Assembly (NCBI RefSeq): GCF_003096015.2
Contig: NZ_CP029185.2
Location: forward strand, 846,001 to 910,000
Source of the DNA: Limnobaculum parvum
GTDB lineage: Bacteria; Pseudomonadota; Gammaproteobacteria; Enterobacterales; Enterobacteriaceae
Direction: 5' to 3'
Length of the DNA stretch: 64,000 nucleotides
Of this stretch, positions 1-9,394 are shown in pieces; positions within the stretch are counted from its first letter, which is position 1, and the number at the start of each line of letters is the position of its first letter. The translations under genes were made by a program, and so were the position numbers. The notes under the pieces are model-generated. The model was not told the DNA's origin and made no database searches. It saw only the letters and a list, made by a program, of their open reading frames with translations.

Positions 1-1
1 T

Positions 2-331
2 TGTTGGCAAGGTCGCTATTACTTACTGGACTATAAGTCCAACTGGTTGGGTGAAAGTGCCGAATCTTATACTCCACAGGCAATGGCTGATGCCATGTGC
101 GATCACCGTTACGATCTACAGTATCAACTTTATTCATTAGCACTCCATCGCTACTTACGTCATCGTATTGCTGACTATGATTATCAGCGTCATTTTGGTG
201 GCGTGTTCTATCTTTTTCTACGAGGTATTGAGAAAGATAAGCCAGGGCAAGGCGTATTTCATTGTCGGCCTGAATGGGCGCTGGTGGATGGGTTAGATCG
301 CTTGTTCAGCGGTCAGGAGGAGATAGTCTGA
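2..331 (+). CDS. recB: RecB, C-terminal nuclease end (partial, 5' cut by window)
   Basis: The reading frame is open from the window edge and encodes about 109 residues that match the end of exonuclease V subunit RecB. RecB is the 3'-5' helicase/nuclease subunit of RecBCD, which processes double-strand ends and loads RecA at Chi. The visible part carries the nuclease signature LDYKSNWLG, whose Asp and Lys belong to the metal-dependent active site, followed by the RecB-family Q-x-x-x-Y type segment (YQLYSLALHRYL). The helicase domains lie upstream of the window. The TGA stop shares its A with the ATG of recD, so the two genes are translationally coupled, as in other enterics. Confidence 0.97.
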   Translation, partial: CWQGRYYLLDYKSNWLGESAESYTPQAMADAMCDHRYDLQYQLYSLALHRYLRHRIADYDYQRHFGGVFYLFLRGIEKDKPGQGVFHCRPEWALVDGLDRLFSGQEEIV

Positions 332-2199
332 TGTTTAGCCTGTTGCAAAAAGCAGTGGATGCTTCCCTTCTGAGGCCTTTGGATATTCAGTTGGCCCGTT
401 TATTAGCCGGAGAGAATCCTTGTCTAGCATTGCTGGTTGCCTGTTTGAGCGCTGAAACTGGCGCAGGTCATGTGTGCCTGTTTCTACGTCATTTTAATCA
501 GGCGATGTTGTTTGATGGTCGACATACTGAGTTGGCGGCAGAAGTTTGGCATAAAGCCGGAGATCCACAGCTTGCTGATTTAATGCTGGCGCTGGAATCG
601 ACGCCTGCGGTGACTCAAGGCGATTGGCCTGCACCGTTGGTTTTGCAACATGAGCGGCTCTACCTGCAGCGGATGTGGCGCGATGAAGGGTTAATTGCCA
701 ACTTCTTTCTGCATCAAAGTGCTATGCCTGATAGCCTGACACAACAGACAATGGATGTTTTACGACCGGCATTGGATGAGTATTTTCCACCCTCTACGGA
801 TGATATTAACTGGCAGAAGGTCGCCGCCGCCGTCGCGGTAACTCGTCAGGCATCGATTATTTCTGGCGGGCCGGGAACCGGAAAAACGACTACCGTCGCG
901 AGATTGCTGGCGGTGCTGTTGCAGTTTGCTGGTGAGAGGCGCTTACGTATTGCGCTGGCAGCACCAACGGGAAAAGCTGCAGCACGATTAACTGAATCAT
1001 TAGGGCAAGCCATTCAGGGATTATCACTGACAGACAATTGGCTCCAACAGATGCCAACCGAGGCCTCCACGCTTCACCGTTTGCTGGGGGTTCAGTCCAA
1101 CAGCCGTCGTTTACGTTATCACAAAGATAATCCGCTGCATCTTGATGTTCTGATTGTCGATGAGGCTTCAATGGTCGACTTGCCCATGATGGCTCGTCTG
1201 ATAGAAGCTTTACCAGAACACGCCCGTCTGATTCTGTTGGGGGATCGGGATCAATTGGCTTCTGTTGAAGCGGGTGCCGTTTTGGGTGATATTTGCCGAT
1301 TTGCGGAACAAGGCTACAGTCGCCAGCGTGCCGATGAACTATCAGGACTGACCGGTTTTGATATTTCTTCGGCGGATTTATCGCAGGCGGTAGCCGTCAG
1401 GGATAATTTATGTCTTTTGAAGAAGAGCTACCGTTTCCACCAAAACTCGGGTATTGGTCAACTGGCGCTGGCGGTTAATCAAGGAGAGGGGCGCTCTGCC
1501 ATTGGCTGTTTTAGTCAGGACTATGGTGACTTAAGCTGGTTTTCGATTAAAACGCCGGCGGATTATTTACATCTTCTGGCGGTTTGCGTTGATGGTTATC
1601 GGGACTATCTCAACCAGATTAAGTCTGGCGAGCCTCGAGATATTTTGGCGCGATTTAATCAGTTTCGTTTGTTGTGTGCATTACGCAGTGGGCCTTTTGG
1701 GGTTGAAGGGCTGAATATCCGTATTGAACAAGCGTTACAGAGTAAGCGCCTGATTAATAAGTCGAGTGATAGTGTCGGGGTGTGGTATTCAGGGCGTCCG
1801 GTAATGATTAATCGAAATGACAGCTCGCTGGGTTTGTATAACGGTGATATTGGCATTGCGTTAATGACGCCCGAGGGGGAAATGAGGGTGTATTTCCAGC
1901 TTCCTGATGGCTCGCTAAAAGCGATACAACCAAGTCGCTTACCGGATTGCGAAACTGCATATGTGATGACAGTGCATAAATCGCAGGGTTCGGAATTTGA
2001 CCATACGGTGCTGGTATTGCCGGATACCTTTACACCTTTACTAAGTCGGGAACTGGTGTACACCGCCATTACCCGAGCGCGTCAGAAACTAACGCTATTT
2101 GCCAATGAGAATATCCTGTTGTCTGCCATTGCTACGCCAACAGAGCGACATAGCGGGCTGGCAGAACGCTTACAGAGGTATGATTTACCCGTTGCTTGA
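331..2199 (+). CDS. recD: RecD, exonuclease V alpha subunit (5'-3' helicase)
   Basis: RecD is the 5'-3' SF1B helicase of RecBCD and controls its nuclease activity and Chi response. The 622-residue product is close to the E. coli length of 608. The Walker A motif GGPGTGKTTT lies near residue 178, Walker B LIVDEAS near 274, GDRDQLASVEAG follows, then VHKSQGSEF near 547 and VYTAITRAR near the C-terminus. I chose the ATG at 331, which overlaps the recB stop and gives the family-typical MFSLL start. A longer in-frame start at 274 would run inside recB and is not needed. The gene ends convergently with argA. Confidence 0.97.
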   Translation: MFSLLQKAVDASLLRPLDIQLARLLAGENPCLALLVACLSAETGAGHVCLFLRHFNQAMLFDGRHTELAAEVWHKAGDPQLADLMLALESTPAVTQGDWPAPLVLQHERLYLQRMWRDEGLIANFFLHQSAMPDSLTQQTMDVLRPALDEYFPPSTDDINWQKVAAAVAVTRQASIISGGPGTGKTTTVARLLAVLLQFAGERRLRIALAAPTGKAAARLTESLGQAIQGLSLTDNWLQQMPTEASTLHRLLGVQSNSRRLRYHKDNPLHLDVLIVDEASMVDLPMMARLIEALPEHARLILLGDRDQLASVEAGAVLGDICRFAEQGYSRQRADELSGLTGFDISSADLSQAVAVRDNLCLLKKSYRFHQNSGIGQLALAVNQGEGRSAIGCFSQDYGDLSWFSIKTPADYLHLLAVCVDGYRDYLNQIKSGEPRDILARFNQFRLLCALRSGPFGVEGLNIRIEQALQSKRLINKSSDSVGVWYSGRPVMINRNDSSLGLYNGDIGIALMTPEGEMRVYFQLPDGSLKAIQPSRLPDCETAYVMTVHKSQGSEFDHTVLVLPDTFTPLLSRELVYTAITRARQKLTLFANENILLSAIATPTERHSGLAERLQRYDLPVA

Positions 2200-2255
2200 C
2201 GATAAAATAGTCATAGCCGATGTCGACGGGTCATTTATTCGACATCTGAATGGCC

Positions 2256-2284
2256 TTACCGGATGGCCTAAAGCCATCCGGTAA
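2256..2284. terminator. Perfect hairpin between convergent recD and argA
   Basis: A 12-bp perfect stem (TTACCGGATGGC pairing with GCCATCCGGTAA) with a 5-nt loop lies in the 107-bp gap between the two 3' ends. No strong T run follows on either strand. It is a plausible shared 3'-end or mRNA-stabilising structure rather than a textbook intrinsic terminator. Confidence 0.5.
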
Positions 2285-2306
2285 ACCAAAGAAATACCAA
2301 CAGAGC

Positions 2307-3632
2307 TTAAACCGGGGTAACCAAAATTTTAGATCGCCGCTGGTAGTTATATAAAGCCTGCTTCTTCATCGGCAAAACATCAATATCTGCTGGCATGAAA
2401 CCACGTTCCTGAAACCAGTGAATACTATGGGTTGTGAGCACAAACAGCTTTTCCAGCCCCATCAGGCGTGCTTGCCCACTGATTTTTTCCAGCAGTATTT
2501 CGCCGCGTAATGAGCTGCGATAGTTGGGATGAACCGCAACACAGGCCATTTCACCAATTTTCTCTTCTGGAAAAGGGTAGAGTGCCGCACAGGCGATAGT
2601 CATATTATCCCGTTCGATGATGGTGAATTTATCGATCTCCATCTCCAATTGCTCTCTTGAACGGCGAACCAGAATGCCCTGTTGTTCCAGAGGGCGGATC
2701 AGCTCCAGAATACCGCCAATATCGCGAATGGTGGCCCGGCGTACCTGTTCCGCACTCTCCATGACGATTTGTGTGCCGATACCATCACGGGAGAATAGTT
2801 CCTGTAGCAGGGCTCCGCTGTCTTGATAACTGATCAGGTGACAACGGCGAACCCCGCTGCGGCAGGCTTTGATTGCGCCGCGCAGGAAGCGTACGGTACC
2901 CGAGCTGTAATTACCCTGAGCTTCATGTTGGTCTAGATAGGTTTGGGCATCGTTAGGGAAAAGTTCTGACAGAATATTCCCCTTTTCGTCTGCCACGCCT
3001 TGTGAAGAACAGAAGCCAATCATTTTCTCGGCTTTCAGCTTGATAGCCAGTTGAGTCGCCACCTCTTCTGACGTGAGGTTAAAACTCTCACCGGTAACGG
3101 AAACGGCAACCGGTCCCAGCAAAACAATAGCACCGCTGCTTAGTTGGCGCTGAATCGCCTCTTCATCAATCCGGCGGATGCGCCCGCTATGACAGTAATC
3201 GATACCATCATCTACCCCTAAAGGTTGGGAGATAACAAAGTTACCGCTGACAACGTTGATGTGGGCCCCCTGCAACGGGGTATTATTCAGACTCATGGAA
3301 AGTCGAGCGGTAATATCCAATTGAAGACGACCGGCTGCTTGTTTTACCAGTTCCAGAGATTCTGCATCGGTTACCCTCGTATGTTTATGATAAATCGAAG
3401 GCTTATTGTGTACCGCTAGATTGGCATCGATCTGTGGACGAGCACCATAGACCACGACCAGTTGAATACCTAAGCTGTGGAGTAAACCAATATCGCTGAT
3501 GATATTACCAAAATTATCATGTTCAATGGCCTCACCACCTAGCATGATGACAAAGGTCTTCCCCCGGTGGGCATTAATATAAGGAACCGAATGGCGGAAA
3601 CCTTCAACCAATTCAGTGCTGCGCTCCTTCAT
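2307..3632 (-). CDS. argA: N-acetylglutamate synthase
   Basis: ArgA acetylates glutamate with acetyl-CoA, the first and feedback-inhibited step of arginine synthesis in the cytoplasm. The 441-residue product is near-identical in layout to E. coli ArgA (443). It has an amino-acid-kinase-like N-terminal domain (VIMLGGEAIEH near residue 31, VVYGARPQID) and a C-terminal GNAT acetyltransferase domain (about 295-435). An ATG at 3644 would add four residues (MRLI), but that ATG is itself part of the Shine-Dalgarno sequence GAGG that precedes the ATG at 3632. The product from 3632 begins MKERSTELVEG like its homologues. It is transcribed divergently from amiC. Confidence 0.97.
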   Translation of the reverse strand: MKERSTELVEGFRHSVPYINAHRGKTFVIMLGGEAIEHDNFGNIISDIGLLHSLGIQLVVVYGARPQIDANLAVHNKPSIYHKHTRVTDAESLELVKQAAGRLQLDITARLSMSLNNTPLQGAHINVVSGNFVISQPLGVDDGIDYCHSGRIRRIDEEAIQRQLSSGAIVLLGPVAVSVTGESFNLTSEEVATQLAIKLKAEKMIGFCSSQGVADEKGNILSELFPNDAQTYLDQHEAQGNYSSGTVRFLRGAIKACRSGVRRCHLISYQDSGALLQELFSRDGIGTQIVMESAEQVRRATIRDIGGILELIRPLEQQGILVRRSREQLEMEIDKFTIIERDNMTIACAALYPFPEEKIGEMACVAVHPNYRSSLRGEILLEKISGQARLMGLEKLFVLTTHSIHWFQERGFMPADIDVLPMKKQALYNYQRRSKILVTPV

Positions 3633-3644
3633 GATTAACCTCAT

Positions 3645-3766
3645 TGCATAATAATTCGATATTTTTGTATTTTTATTCTATTTAAGGTGTTCTGGCAAGC
3701 AGAAAATTGAGTCAAAATTGATTTAGTCAGGGATTATTCAATAGACGAAGTGAATAAAATTGATTA
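3645..3766. promoter_or_regulatory. Candidate ARG boxes (ArgR operators) in the argA-amiC gap
   Basis: Two segments resemble the ArgR half-operator consensus WNTGNATWWWWATNCANW. TGCATAATAATTCGAT lies at 3645-3660, just upstream of the argA start, and AGTGAATAAAATTGATTA lies at 3749-3766. Arginine repression of argA by ArgR is established in E. coli. The match here is by eye only. The rest of the 300-bp gap is AT-rich and presumably holds both divergent promoters. Confidence 0.4.
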
Positions 3767-3940
3767 GGCTTCGACGATTTTAAGCATTATGTGCTTATTT
3801 TCGCGTATTTTCATATTAAAATTATGCTCATGAGCAGATAACAAGTATGTAAAACGTGACAGCACCGCTTCACTTCGGTAGAGTTTTACGCCAGCTTTGC
3901 TTTATGTGCATAACAGTCTTTTGTTTTATTTCGGAGAATC

Positions 3941-5182
3941 ATGTCTAGCTCTAAGCCCAATTATTTACGCCGCCGTTTGTTGCAGGGAGCTGCTGCGACG
4001 TGGTTATTGAGTGTAAGTGGCATTGGCATTGCTGCCTCTGTGGCCAGTGTTGTTGCTGTGCGCGTATGGCCTTCTTCGACCTATACGCGAGTTACACTGG
4101 AGTCGACGATTCCGCTAAAGTATAAACAGTTTGCCTTATCCAATCCCAATCGCTTGGTGATTGATATTGAGAACGTCAATTTAAACAGCGTGCTAAAAGC
4201 GGTCTCTGCTCAAGTCCCGAATAACGATCCTTATCTGAAACTGGCGCGAGTGGGGCAACACGATCCCAATACGGTTCGGTTGGTGTTGGAGTTAAAGCAA
4301 AATATTAATCCAAATCTGTTTACGCTGAAGCCTGTTGCCGAGTTTAAAAATCGTCTGGTGGTTGATCTCTATCCGGCTAATGGTGGCTCTTCAGAACCGG
4401 ATGACCCGCTGCTGGCGTTGCTAAAAGAATACAACCAAGGCGATCTGGAAAAAGATCGGCCCTCAGCATCGCCACAGGCAGGGAAAGTCGGGCGCGATCG
4501 TCCTTTGGTTATCATGCTCGATCCGGGGCACGGTGGGGAAGATCCTGGTGCTATCGGTAAACGAGGCACTAAAGAGAAGAATATCGTTCTGCAAATTGCA
4601 CGCCGTCTACGCACCCTAATACAGAAAGAATCGGGAATGAAGGTGTATATGACCCGCAATGAGGATGTGTTTATTCCATTGAAAGTGCGAGTTGCAAAAG
4701 CCAGAGCGCAAAAGGCAGATCTGTTTATTTCTATCCATGCCGATGCTTTTACCGATCGTTCAGCCAATGGCTCTTCGGTGTTTGCTTTGTCGACTAAAGG
4801 GGCAACCAGCAGCGCGGCTAAGTATCTGGCTCAAACTCAGAATGAATCCGATCAGATCGGCGGGGTGAGTAAGAGTGGTGACCGCTACCTTGACCATACT
4901 ATTTTTGATCTGGTGCAAACCGCCACTATCAATAGCAGTCTTAAATTTGGTAAAGACGTGCTGACGCGTATGGGGCGGGTAAACGAGTTGCATAAGAACA
5001 AAATTGAACAGGCAGGGTTTGCGGTACTTAAAGCGCCGGATATACCATCGATTTTGATTGAAACTGCGTTTATTTCCAATCTGGAGGAAGAGCGCAAGTT
5101 GAAAACGGCAAAATTCCAACAGCAGATTGCGGAATCGGTTTTTGCCGGTATTAAGGCGTATTTCGCGACTATTAAATATTAA
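3941..5182 (+). CDS. amiC: N-acetylmuramoyl-L-alanine amidase AmiC
   Basis: AmiC is a periplasmic zinc amidase that splits septal peptidoglycan between muramic acid and L-Ala to separate daughter cells. It is activated by NlpD. The 413-residue protein begins with a twin-arginine signal (RRRLLQG at residues 10-16, then a hydrophobic stretch). The AMIN domain that targets the septum follows (about 33-150), then a linker and the Amidase_3 domain. Zinc ligands are visible in MLDPGHGGED (His), the Glu of TKEKN, and SIHADAF (His); the catalytic Glu is in IETAFISN. Length and sequence match E. coli AmiC. The 3' end overlaps the convergent cupin gene by 4 bp. Confidence 0.97.
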   Translation: MSSSKPNYLRRRLLQGAAATWLLSVSGIGIAASVASVVAVRVWPSSTYTRVTLESTIPLKYKQFALSNPNRLVIDIENVNLNSVLKAVSAQVPNNDPYLKLARVGQHDPNTVRLVLELKQNINPNLFTLKPVAEFKNRLVVDLYPANGGSSEPDDPLLALLKEYNQGDLEKDRPSASPQAGKVGRDRPLVIMLDPGHGGEDPGAIGKRGTKEKNIVLQIARRLRTLIQKESGMKVYMTRNEDVFIPLKVRVAKARAQKADLFISIHADAFTDRSANGSSVFALSTKGATSSAAKYLAQTQNESDQIGGVSKSGDRYLDHTIFDLVQTATINSSLKFGKDVLTRMGRVNELHKNKIEQAGFAVLKAPDIPSILIETAFISNLEEERKLKTAKFQQQIAESVFAGIKAYFATIKY

Positions 5183-5520
5183 TCAACAATCAGTAGGCGG
5201 GCGCCGGTTTTGCTATAGGACTGGTGCGCTTCAGCATTATCGCCAACCTGATAGCTTACCCCCGGCGTGAGCACGAACTTACGTCCATCATCTAGGGTAG
5301 TTTCCAATTCACCTTCTAGGCAGAACAGCACGTGTCCTTTACTGCACCAGTGGTCAGCAAGATATTCCGCCGAGTATTCAACCATACGAACACGAATTTT
5401 GTTTTGTTCTTCACCAAAAAAGCGAGTTTGCCACCAAGCCGTGCCAGTTTCACCTTGGTGTTCTGTTTTTTCCACGTTGGCCCAGTGGGTCAGACTAAAA
5501 GCGAATGGTGACATTTTCAT
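5179..5520 (-). CDS. Small single-domain cupin protein
   Basis: This is a 113-residue protein with no signal peptide and the look of a single cupin barrel: ADHWCSKGHVLFCLEGELET (first cupin motif region) followed by LTPGVSYQVGDNAEAHQS (second motif region, His near residue 100). It resembles the DHCW-type cupin family, whose biochemical role is not known to me. It sits tail-to-tail with amiC (4-bp overlap) and downstream of the tRNA array on the same strand. The cupin fold is a good call. The substrate is unknown. Confidence 0.7.
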   Translation of the reverse strand: MKMSPFAFSLTHWANVEKTEHQGETGTAWWQTRFFGEEQNKIRVRMVEYSAEYLADHWCSKGHVLFCLEGELETTLDDGRKFVLTPGVSYQVGDNAEAHQSYSKTGARLLIVD

Positions 5521-5650
5521 TTATAAGCGGCCCATATAACTAACCAAAATTCAAACAGATTGAATTTAAGAGTAGCACAGGAAGATTAGATATCAGGCAG
5601 ATAAAAAACAAATGATGGAAGTATATGATGAGAAAGTTAGCGCTTCGGAT

Positions 5651-5727
<77 letters not shown>

Positions 5728-5792
5728 TCCGAAAAAGACTTGATACTGCAATAGAACACATTTCTGTTTTAATACGTTGGTAAGTATCAGAT

Positions 5793-5869
<77 letters not shown>

Positions 5870-5934
5870 TCCGATAAGACTTGATACTACAACAGAAGAT
5901 GTTTCTGCCTTAATACCTTGGCATAGTATTAAGT

Positions 5935-6011
<77 letters not shown>

Positions 6012-6025
6012 TCCGTAGGAGGCGC

Positions 6026-6053
6026 ATATTACTCTCTGTGGTTCAGGTTGCAA
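6026..6053 (-). promoter_or_regulatory. Promoter of the initiator tRNA operon
   Basis: On the reverse strand TTGCAA (6053-6048), a 16-bp spacer and TAATAT (6031-6026) are followed by a GC-rich GCGCC discriminator. This is the type expected of a stringently controlled stable-RNA promoter. The predicted start is a few bases ahead of the first tRNA. Confidence 0.75.
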
Positions 6054-6223
6054 GCTATTTTTCTTTAATATAACAAAAAAGAAGGTTTGAATTTTACGGT
6101 TGATTAACTTTTCATCATTTCATTATCGTCACTTTTTTTATAGGCGCTTTCCTTTATACTGGTGGCTTTCGTATTATTCGATAGCAACAGAGCAGCGGTT
6201 AATCAAAGGTAGGCGGCGATATA

Positions 6224-7336
6224 ATGAAAGGACGTTGGATAAAATTTATACTGGGTGGCGTCGTTATTGCGTTACTCGCAGGATGTGAATCACGGCCGAC
6301 CGATCGTGGACAACAATATAAAGATGGTAAATTGAGTCAGAAATTTGGTTTGGTGAACAACCCAAATGCTAAAAATAAACCGGTTAATGGCAAAGATTTT
6401 GCTCAACAGGTTTATGAAATTAGTCAGGTTTCTCCGGCTCTGTATAACAAACACCGTGATACCTATCAGGCAATTTTCCAGTGGATGGTCTCTGGCGCGG
6501 AAGGCCCTCAGTTATCCCAATTCAAGCTTGGCGCTTATCAAATGGAAGGGGTAGATAACTACGGAAACGTTCAGTTTACCGGTTACTACACGCCAGTGAT
6601 TCATGCACGCCATACTCGTCAAGGTGAGTTTAAATATCCACTGTATTCGATGCCAAAGAAAAGTAAAAATATGCGTCGTTTACCCGATCGTGCAGGTATT
6701 TATGCCGGTGAATTGGATGGCTTAAATCTGGAGTTAGCTTACAGCAATTCGCTAGTAGATAACTTCATGATGGAGGTGCAGGGTAGCGCGTACGTTGACT
6801 TTGGTGATGGTACGCCGATGGTATTCTTCGCCTATGCGGGTAAAAACGGACGTGCATATAACAGCATTGGTAAAGTGCTGATTGATCGTAATGAAGTACC
6901 GCGTGAAGAGATGTCTATGCAGGCTATCAAGCGCTGGACCGAGCAGCACAGCGACGAGGAAGTTAGAGAACTGCTGGAGCAGAATCCTTCTTTTGTCTTC
7001 TTTAAGCCAAGACATTCTGCACCGGTAAAAGGTGCGAGCGCGGTTCCATTGATTGCCAAGGCGTCGGTGGCTTCGGATAAAACATTGATTCCACCGGGCA
7101 CAACCATTCTGGCAGAGGTTCCTTTGTTAGATAAGAGTGGCAAATTTACCGGTAAGTACGAAATGCGCCTGATGATTGCACTGGACGTCGGTGGTGCAAT
7201 TAAAGGCCATCACTTCGATATTTATCAGGGCGTTGGCGATGAAGCAGGGCATGCTGCCGGTTTTTATAACCACTATGGTCGAGTATGGGTGCTAAGCGCG
7301 CCTTCTGATTCACCGCTTTCATCTGCATCAAACTAA
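6224..7336 (+). CDS. mltA: Membrane-bound lytic murein transglycosylase A
   Basis: MltA is an outer-membrane lipoprotein that cleaves the MurNAc-GlcNAc bond to give 1,6-anhydromuropeptides. The 370-residue precursor has a lipoprotein signal with lipobox LLAGC (Cys21). The MltA domain and C-terminal 3D region follow, with the catalytic Asp expected in MIALDVGGAIKG and the conserved end YGRVWVLSA. Length fits E. coli MltA (365). The start ATG gives a proper signal peptide. It is divergent from the initiator tRNA operon, as in E. coli. Confidence 0.95.
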   Translation: MKGRWIKFILGGVVIALLAGCESRPTDRGQQYKDGKLSQKFGLVNNPNAKNKPVNGKDFAQQVYEISQVSPALYNKHRDTYQAIFQWMVSGAEGPQLSQFKLGAYQMEGVDNYGNVQFTGYYTPVIHARHTRQGEFKYPLYSMPKKSKNMRRLPDRAGIYAGELDGLNLELAYSNSLVDNFMMEVQGSAYVDFGDGTPMVFFAYAGKNGRAYNSIGKVLIDRNEVPREEMSMQAIKRWTEQHSDEEVRELLEQNPSFVFFKPRHSAPVKGASAVPLIAKASVASDKTLIPPGTTILAEVPLLDKSGKFTGKYEMRLMIALDVGGAIKGHHFDIYQGVGDEAGHAAGFYNHYGRVWVLSAPSDSPLSSASN

Positions 7337-7355
7337 GCGGTTACAACCGAGAATT

Positions 7356-7382
7356 CAGCAAGAGGTTCTTTTCCTCTTGCTG
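7356..7382 (+). terminator. Hairpin after mltA
   Basis: CAGCAAGAGG and CCTCTTGCTG form a 10-bp stem around a T-rich 7-nt loop 20 bp after the mltA stop. The T run after the stem is weak (TTAAATT), so termination efficiency is uncertain. Confidence 0.55.
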
Positions 7383-7520
7383 TTAAATTCATTAAATTTA
7401 TTGTCGGGGGAGTAGGGATATACCTTACTCCCTACAACATCTATATTGTTATCAACTCTATTTCTGATTTGCGGATGAAATTACCACGCAATTCAATGCT
7501 ACACCCAATATGAGGTCACC

Positions 7521-8327
7521 ATGTCTGCTGTCTATTCTGATGCCTATTTGCAACGCTTTAGCGGCATCGCCCGTCTGTATGGGCAACCTGCGCTAGCGCT
7601 TTTTTCACAGGCTCATGTTTGTGTGATTGGCATTGGTGGTGTGGGTTCCTGGGCGGCAGAAGCGCTAGCTCGCAGCGGTATTGGTCATATTACGTTGATT
7701 GATATGGATGATGTGTGCGTAACCAATACTAACCGCCAAATTCATGCGCTGCGCCAAACGGTAGGACAGCCTAAAGGTGACGTGATGGCCCAGCGAATTG
7801 CGGAAATTAACCCGGAATGCGAAGTGACCTGTATTGATGACTTTATTACCGCGGATAACGTGGCTGAATATCTGACAAAACAGTTCGACTATGTCATTGA
7901 TGCCATCGATAGCGTTCGTCCTAAAGCGGCATTATTGGCTTACTGCCGTCGTAATAAAATTCCGGTTGTGACCACCGGAGGAGCGGGTGGTCAGATTGAT
8001 CCGACACAGATCCAGGTGGTTGATTTGGCAAAAACGATTCAAGACCCTTTAGCGGCTAAACTCCGTGAACGGTTGAAAAGTGATTTTGGCGTAGTGAAAA
8101 ACGGCAAAGGAAAACTGGGTATCGACTGTGTATTTTCAACTGAACAATTAGTTTATCCTCAGGCTGACGGTAGCGTTTGTGCAGTAAAAAGTACCGCAGA
8201 AGGGCCAAAAAGGATGGATTGTGCTTCGGGGTTTGGTGCCATTACTATGGTTACTGCATCATTTGGTTTTGTTGCCGTGTCTCACGCGCTGAAAAAAATG
8301 TTGGCGAAAGCGGCACGAAATCAGTAA
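7521..8327 (+). CDS. tcdA: tRNA threonylcarbamoyladenosine dehydratase TcdA
   Basis: TcdA is an E1-like ATP-dependent enzyme that cyclises t6A37 of ANN-decoding tRNAs to the hydantoin form ct6A. Its sulfur-relay partners in E. coli are CsdA and CsdE, encoded just downstream here on the other strand. The 268-residue product has the ThiF/E1 nucleotide-binding motif GIGGVGSWAAEALARSG (about residues 36-52), the DMDDVCVTNTNRQ segment and TTGGAGGQIDP. Length matches E. coli TcdA (268). It is a monocistronic unit with a 184-bp upstream gap. Confidence 0.95.
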   Translation: MSAVYSDAYLQRFSGIARLYGQPALALFSQAHVCVIGIGGVGSWAAEALARSGIGHITLIDMDDVCVTNTNRQIHALRQTVGQPKGDVMAQRIAEINPECEVTCIDDFITADNVAEYLTKQFDYVIDAIDSVRPKAALLAYCRRNKIPVVTTGGAGGQIDPTQIQVVDLAKTIQDPLAAKLRERLKSDFGVVKNGKGKLGIDCVFSTEQLVYPQADGSVCAVKSTAEGPKRMDCASGFGAITMVTASFGFVAVSHALKKMLAKAARNQ

Positions 8328-8394
8328 CAGAATTCATTGCTAGTAGCCTGTAGTGCAGGGAGATACCACATCTACAGGCTAGATATTCAAAGCA

Positions 8395-8913
8395 TTATTT
8401 AAATTTTATCGACATCAACGATGACTTGCCTGCTTCCAGATAGTTGGCTTCCTCATCTTTCGTTGTATTAAACGTCACGAAAAGTACGGTGCCATTATAG
8501 GGCGTGATTAGCATCAGGTTGTGGATATCCGTGTCTGTAGCATGAGAGATAAAATCAAGAATGTAGGCTTTCTTATTGTCTACCATGACTTCTTTTACCT
8601 GAGGCTGGTAGTTCTTCATACTTTCCAGCATAAAGTCTTTTAGTTCGTCTAACTTATTGTCAGTTAATGGCATCTTGGTATGGTTGATAGCGACATTGAC
8701 CGTACCTGATTGATTGGTGTAGACAATTTTAGGTCGATTTTCTGAAGGGTATTTCCGTTTGAGCATATCGTCTGCCATTAGAGTGAACCCTTTTGGAACA
8801 TCAATGGTGATCTGCCCTTTTATTGGCTCAACGGCGGTCATTTCAATACTGGCATGAGCAGTGAAACTTAATGAGATTGATAAGAGTAGTGCTTTGATAA
8901 TTTTCATTTTCAT
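8395..8913 (-). CDS. Small secreted protein, possibly DcrB/PsbP-like fold
   Basis: The 172-residue product has a clear Sec signal peptide (KIIKALLLSISLSFTAHA, cleavage near residue 21) and no lipobox, so it should be periplasmic. The mature part starts with a beta-strand/proline pattern (ITIDVPKGFTLMADD), then charged helices and further strands. This is reminiscent of DcrB or PsbP-type domains, but the similarity is only at pattern level. It interrupts the E. coli order csdE-tcdA and probably shares the strand and a promoter region with nothing else. The function is unknown. Confidence 0.65.
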   Translation of the reverse strand: MKMKIIKALLLSISLSFTAHASIEMTAVEPIKGQITIDVPKGFTLMADDMLKRKYPSENRPKIVYTNQSGTVNVAINHTKMPLTDNKLDELKDFMLESMKNYQPQVKEVMVDNKKAYILDFISHATDTDIHNLMLITPYNGTVLFVTFNTTKDEEANYLEAGKSSLMSIKFK

Positions 8914-8957
8914 CCTTGATATATAACGTTGGTGTGATTGAGTAAAACATTATGTAA

Positions 8958-9392
8958 TTAAATATAGAGAAGCGCTATTTTCTCTATGGCATTAACTAGC
9001 GAGTCCAGCCCCTGAGAGCGGGAAGCGCTGAGTTGTTGGTGGATTCCCAACCGATCGAACAACTGCATCAGGTCAAGTTTCACGATTTGTTGTGGCGTTT
9101 GGCCTTCAATTTGAGCTAACAGGATAGCCAGAATTCCTTTCACAATTCGGCCTTCGCTGTCGCCGTAGAAGTGTAGCGTGCCGTCTTCATTGCGCTGATG
9201 CCCAAGCCAGACCCGGTTTTCACAACCTTTCAGTTCCAACTGTTGCTGTTTTAACGCTTCCGGTAAGGGCGGTAACTGTTTTGACAGTTGAATAAGCTGG
9301 CGATAGCGGTCTTCCCACTGTTTTTTATCACTAAACAGGCTGAGTAATTGCGCTGTACCAATATCGGTACCAAAAGGGTGTGGGGCCAACAT
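8958..9392 (-). CDS. csdE: Cysteine desulfurase sulfur acceptor CsdE
   Basis: CsdE is a SufE-like protein that takes persulfide sulfur from CsdA. The 144-residue product contains the acceptor cysteine in LKGCENRVWL (Cys57). The rest of the SufE fold follows, including YGDSEGRIVKGILAILLA and QTPQQIVKLDLMQLFDRLG. The gene starts 2 bp after the csdA stop, so the pair is a tight operon. In E. coli the CSD system supplies sulfur in a pathway connected with TcdA, encoded next door. Confidence 0.95.
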   Translation of the reverse strand: MLAPHPFGTDIGTAQLLSLFSDKKQWEDRYRQLIQLSKQLPPLPEALKQQQLELKGCENRVWLGHQRNEDGTLHFYGDSEGRIVKGILAILLAQIEGQTPQQIVKLDLMQLFDRLGIHQQLSASRSQGLDSLVNAIEKIALLYI

Positions 9393-9394
9393 GA

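Noticed and set aside
6100..6288. 62-codon open frame overlapping the start of mltA
   Set aside because: It covers the mltA promoter region and signal peptide in another frame, with no homology recognised.
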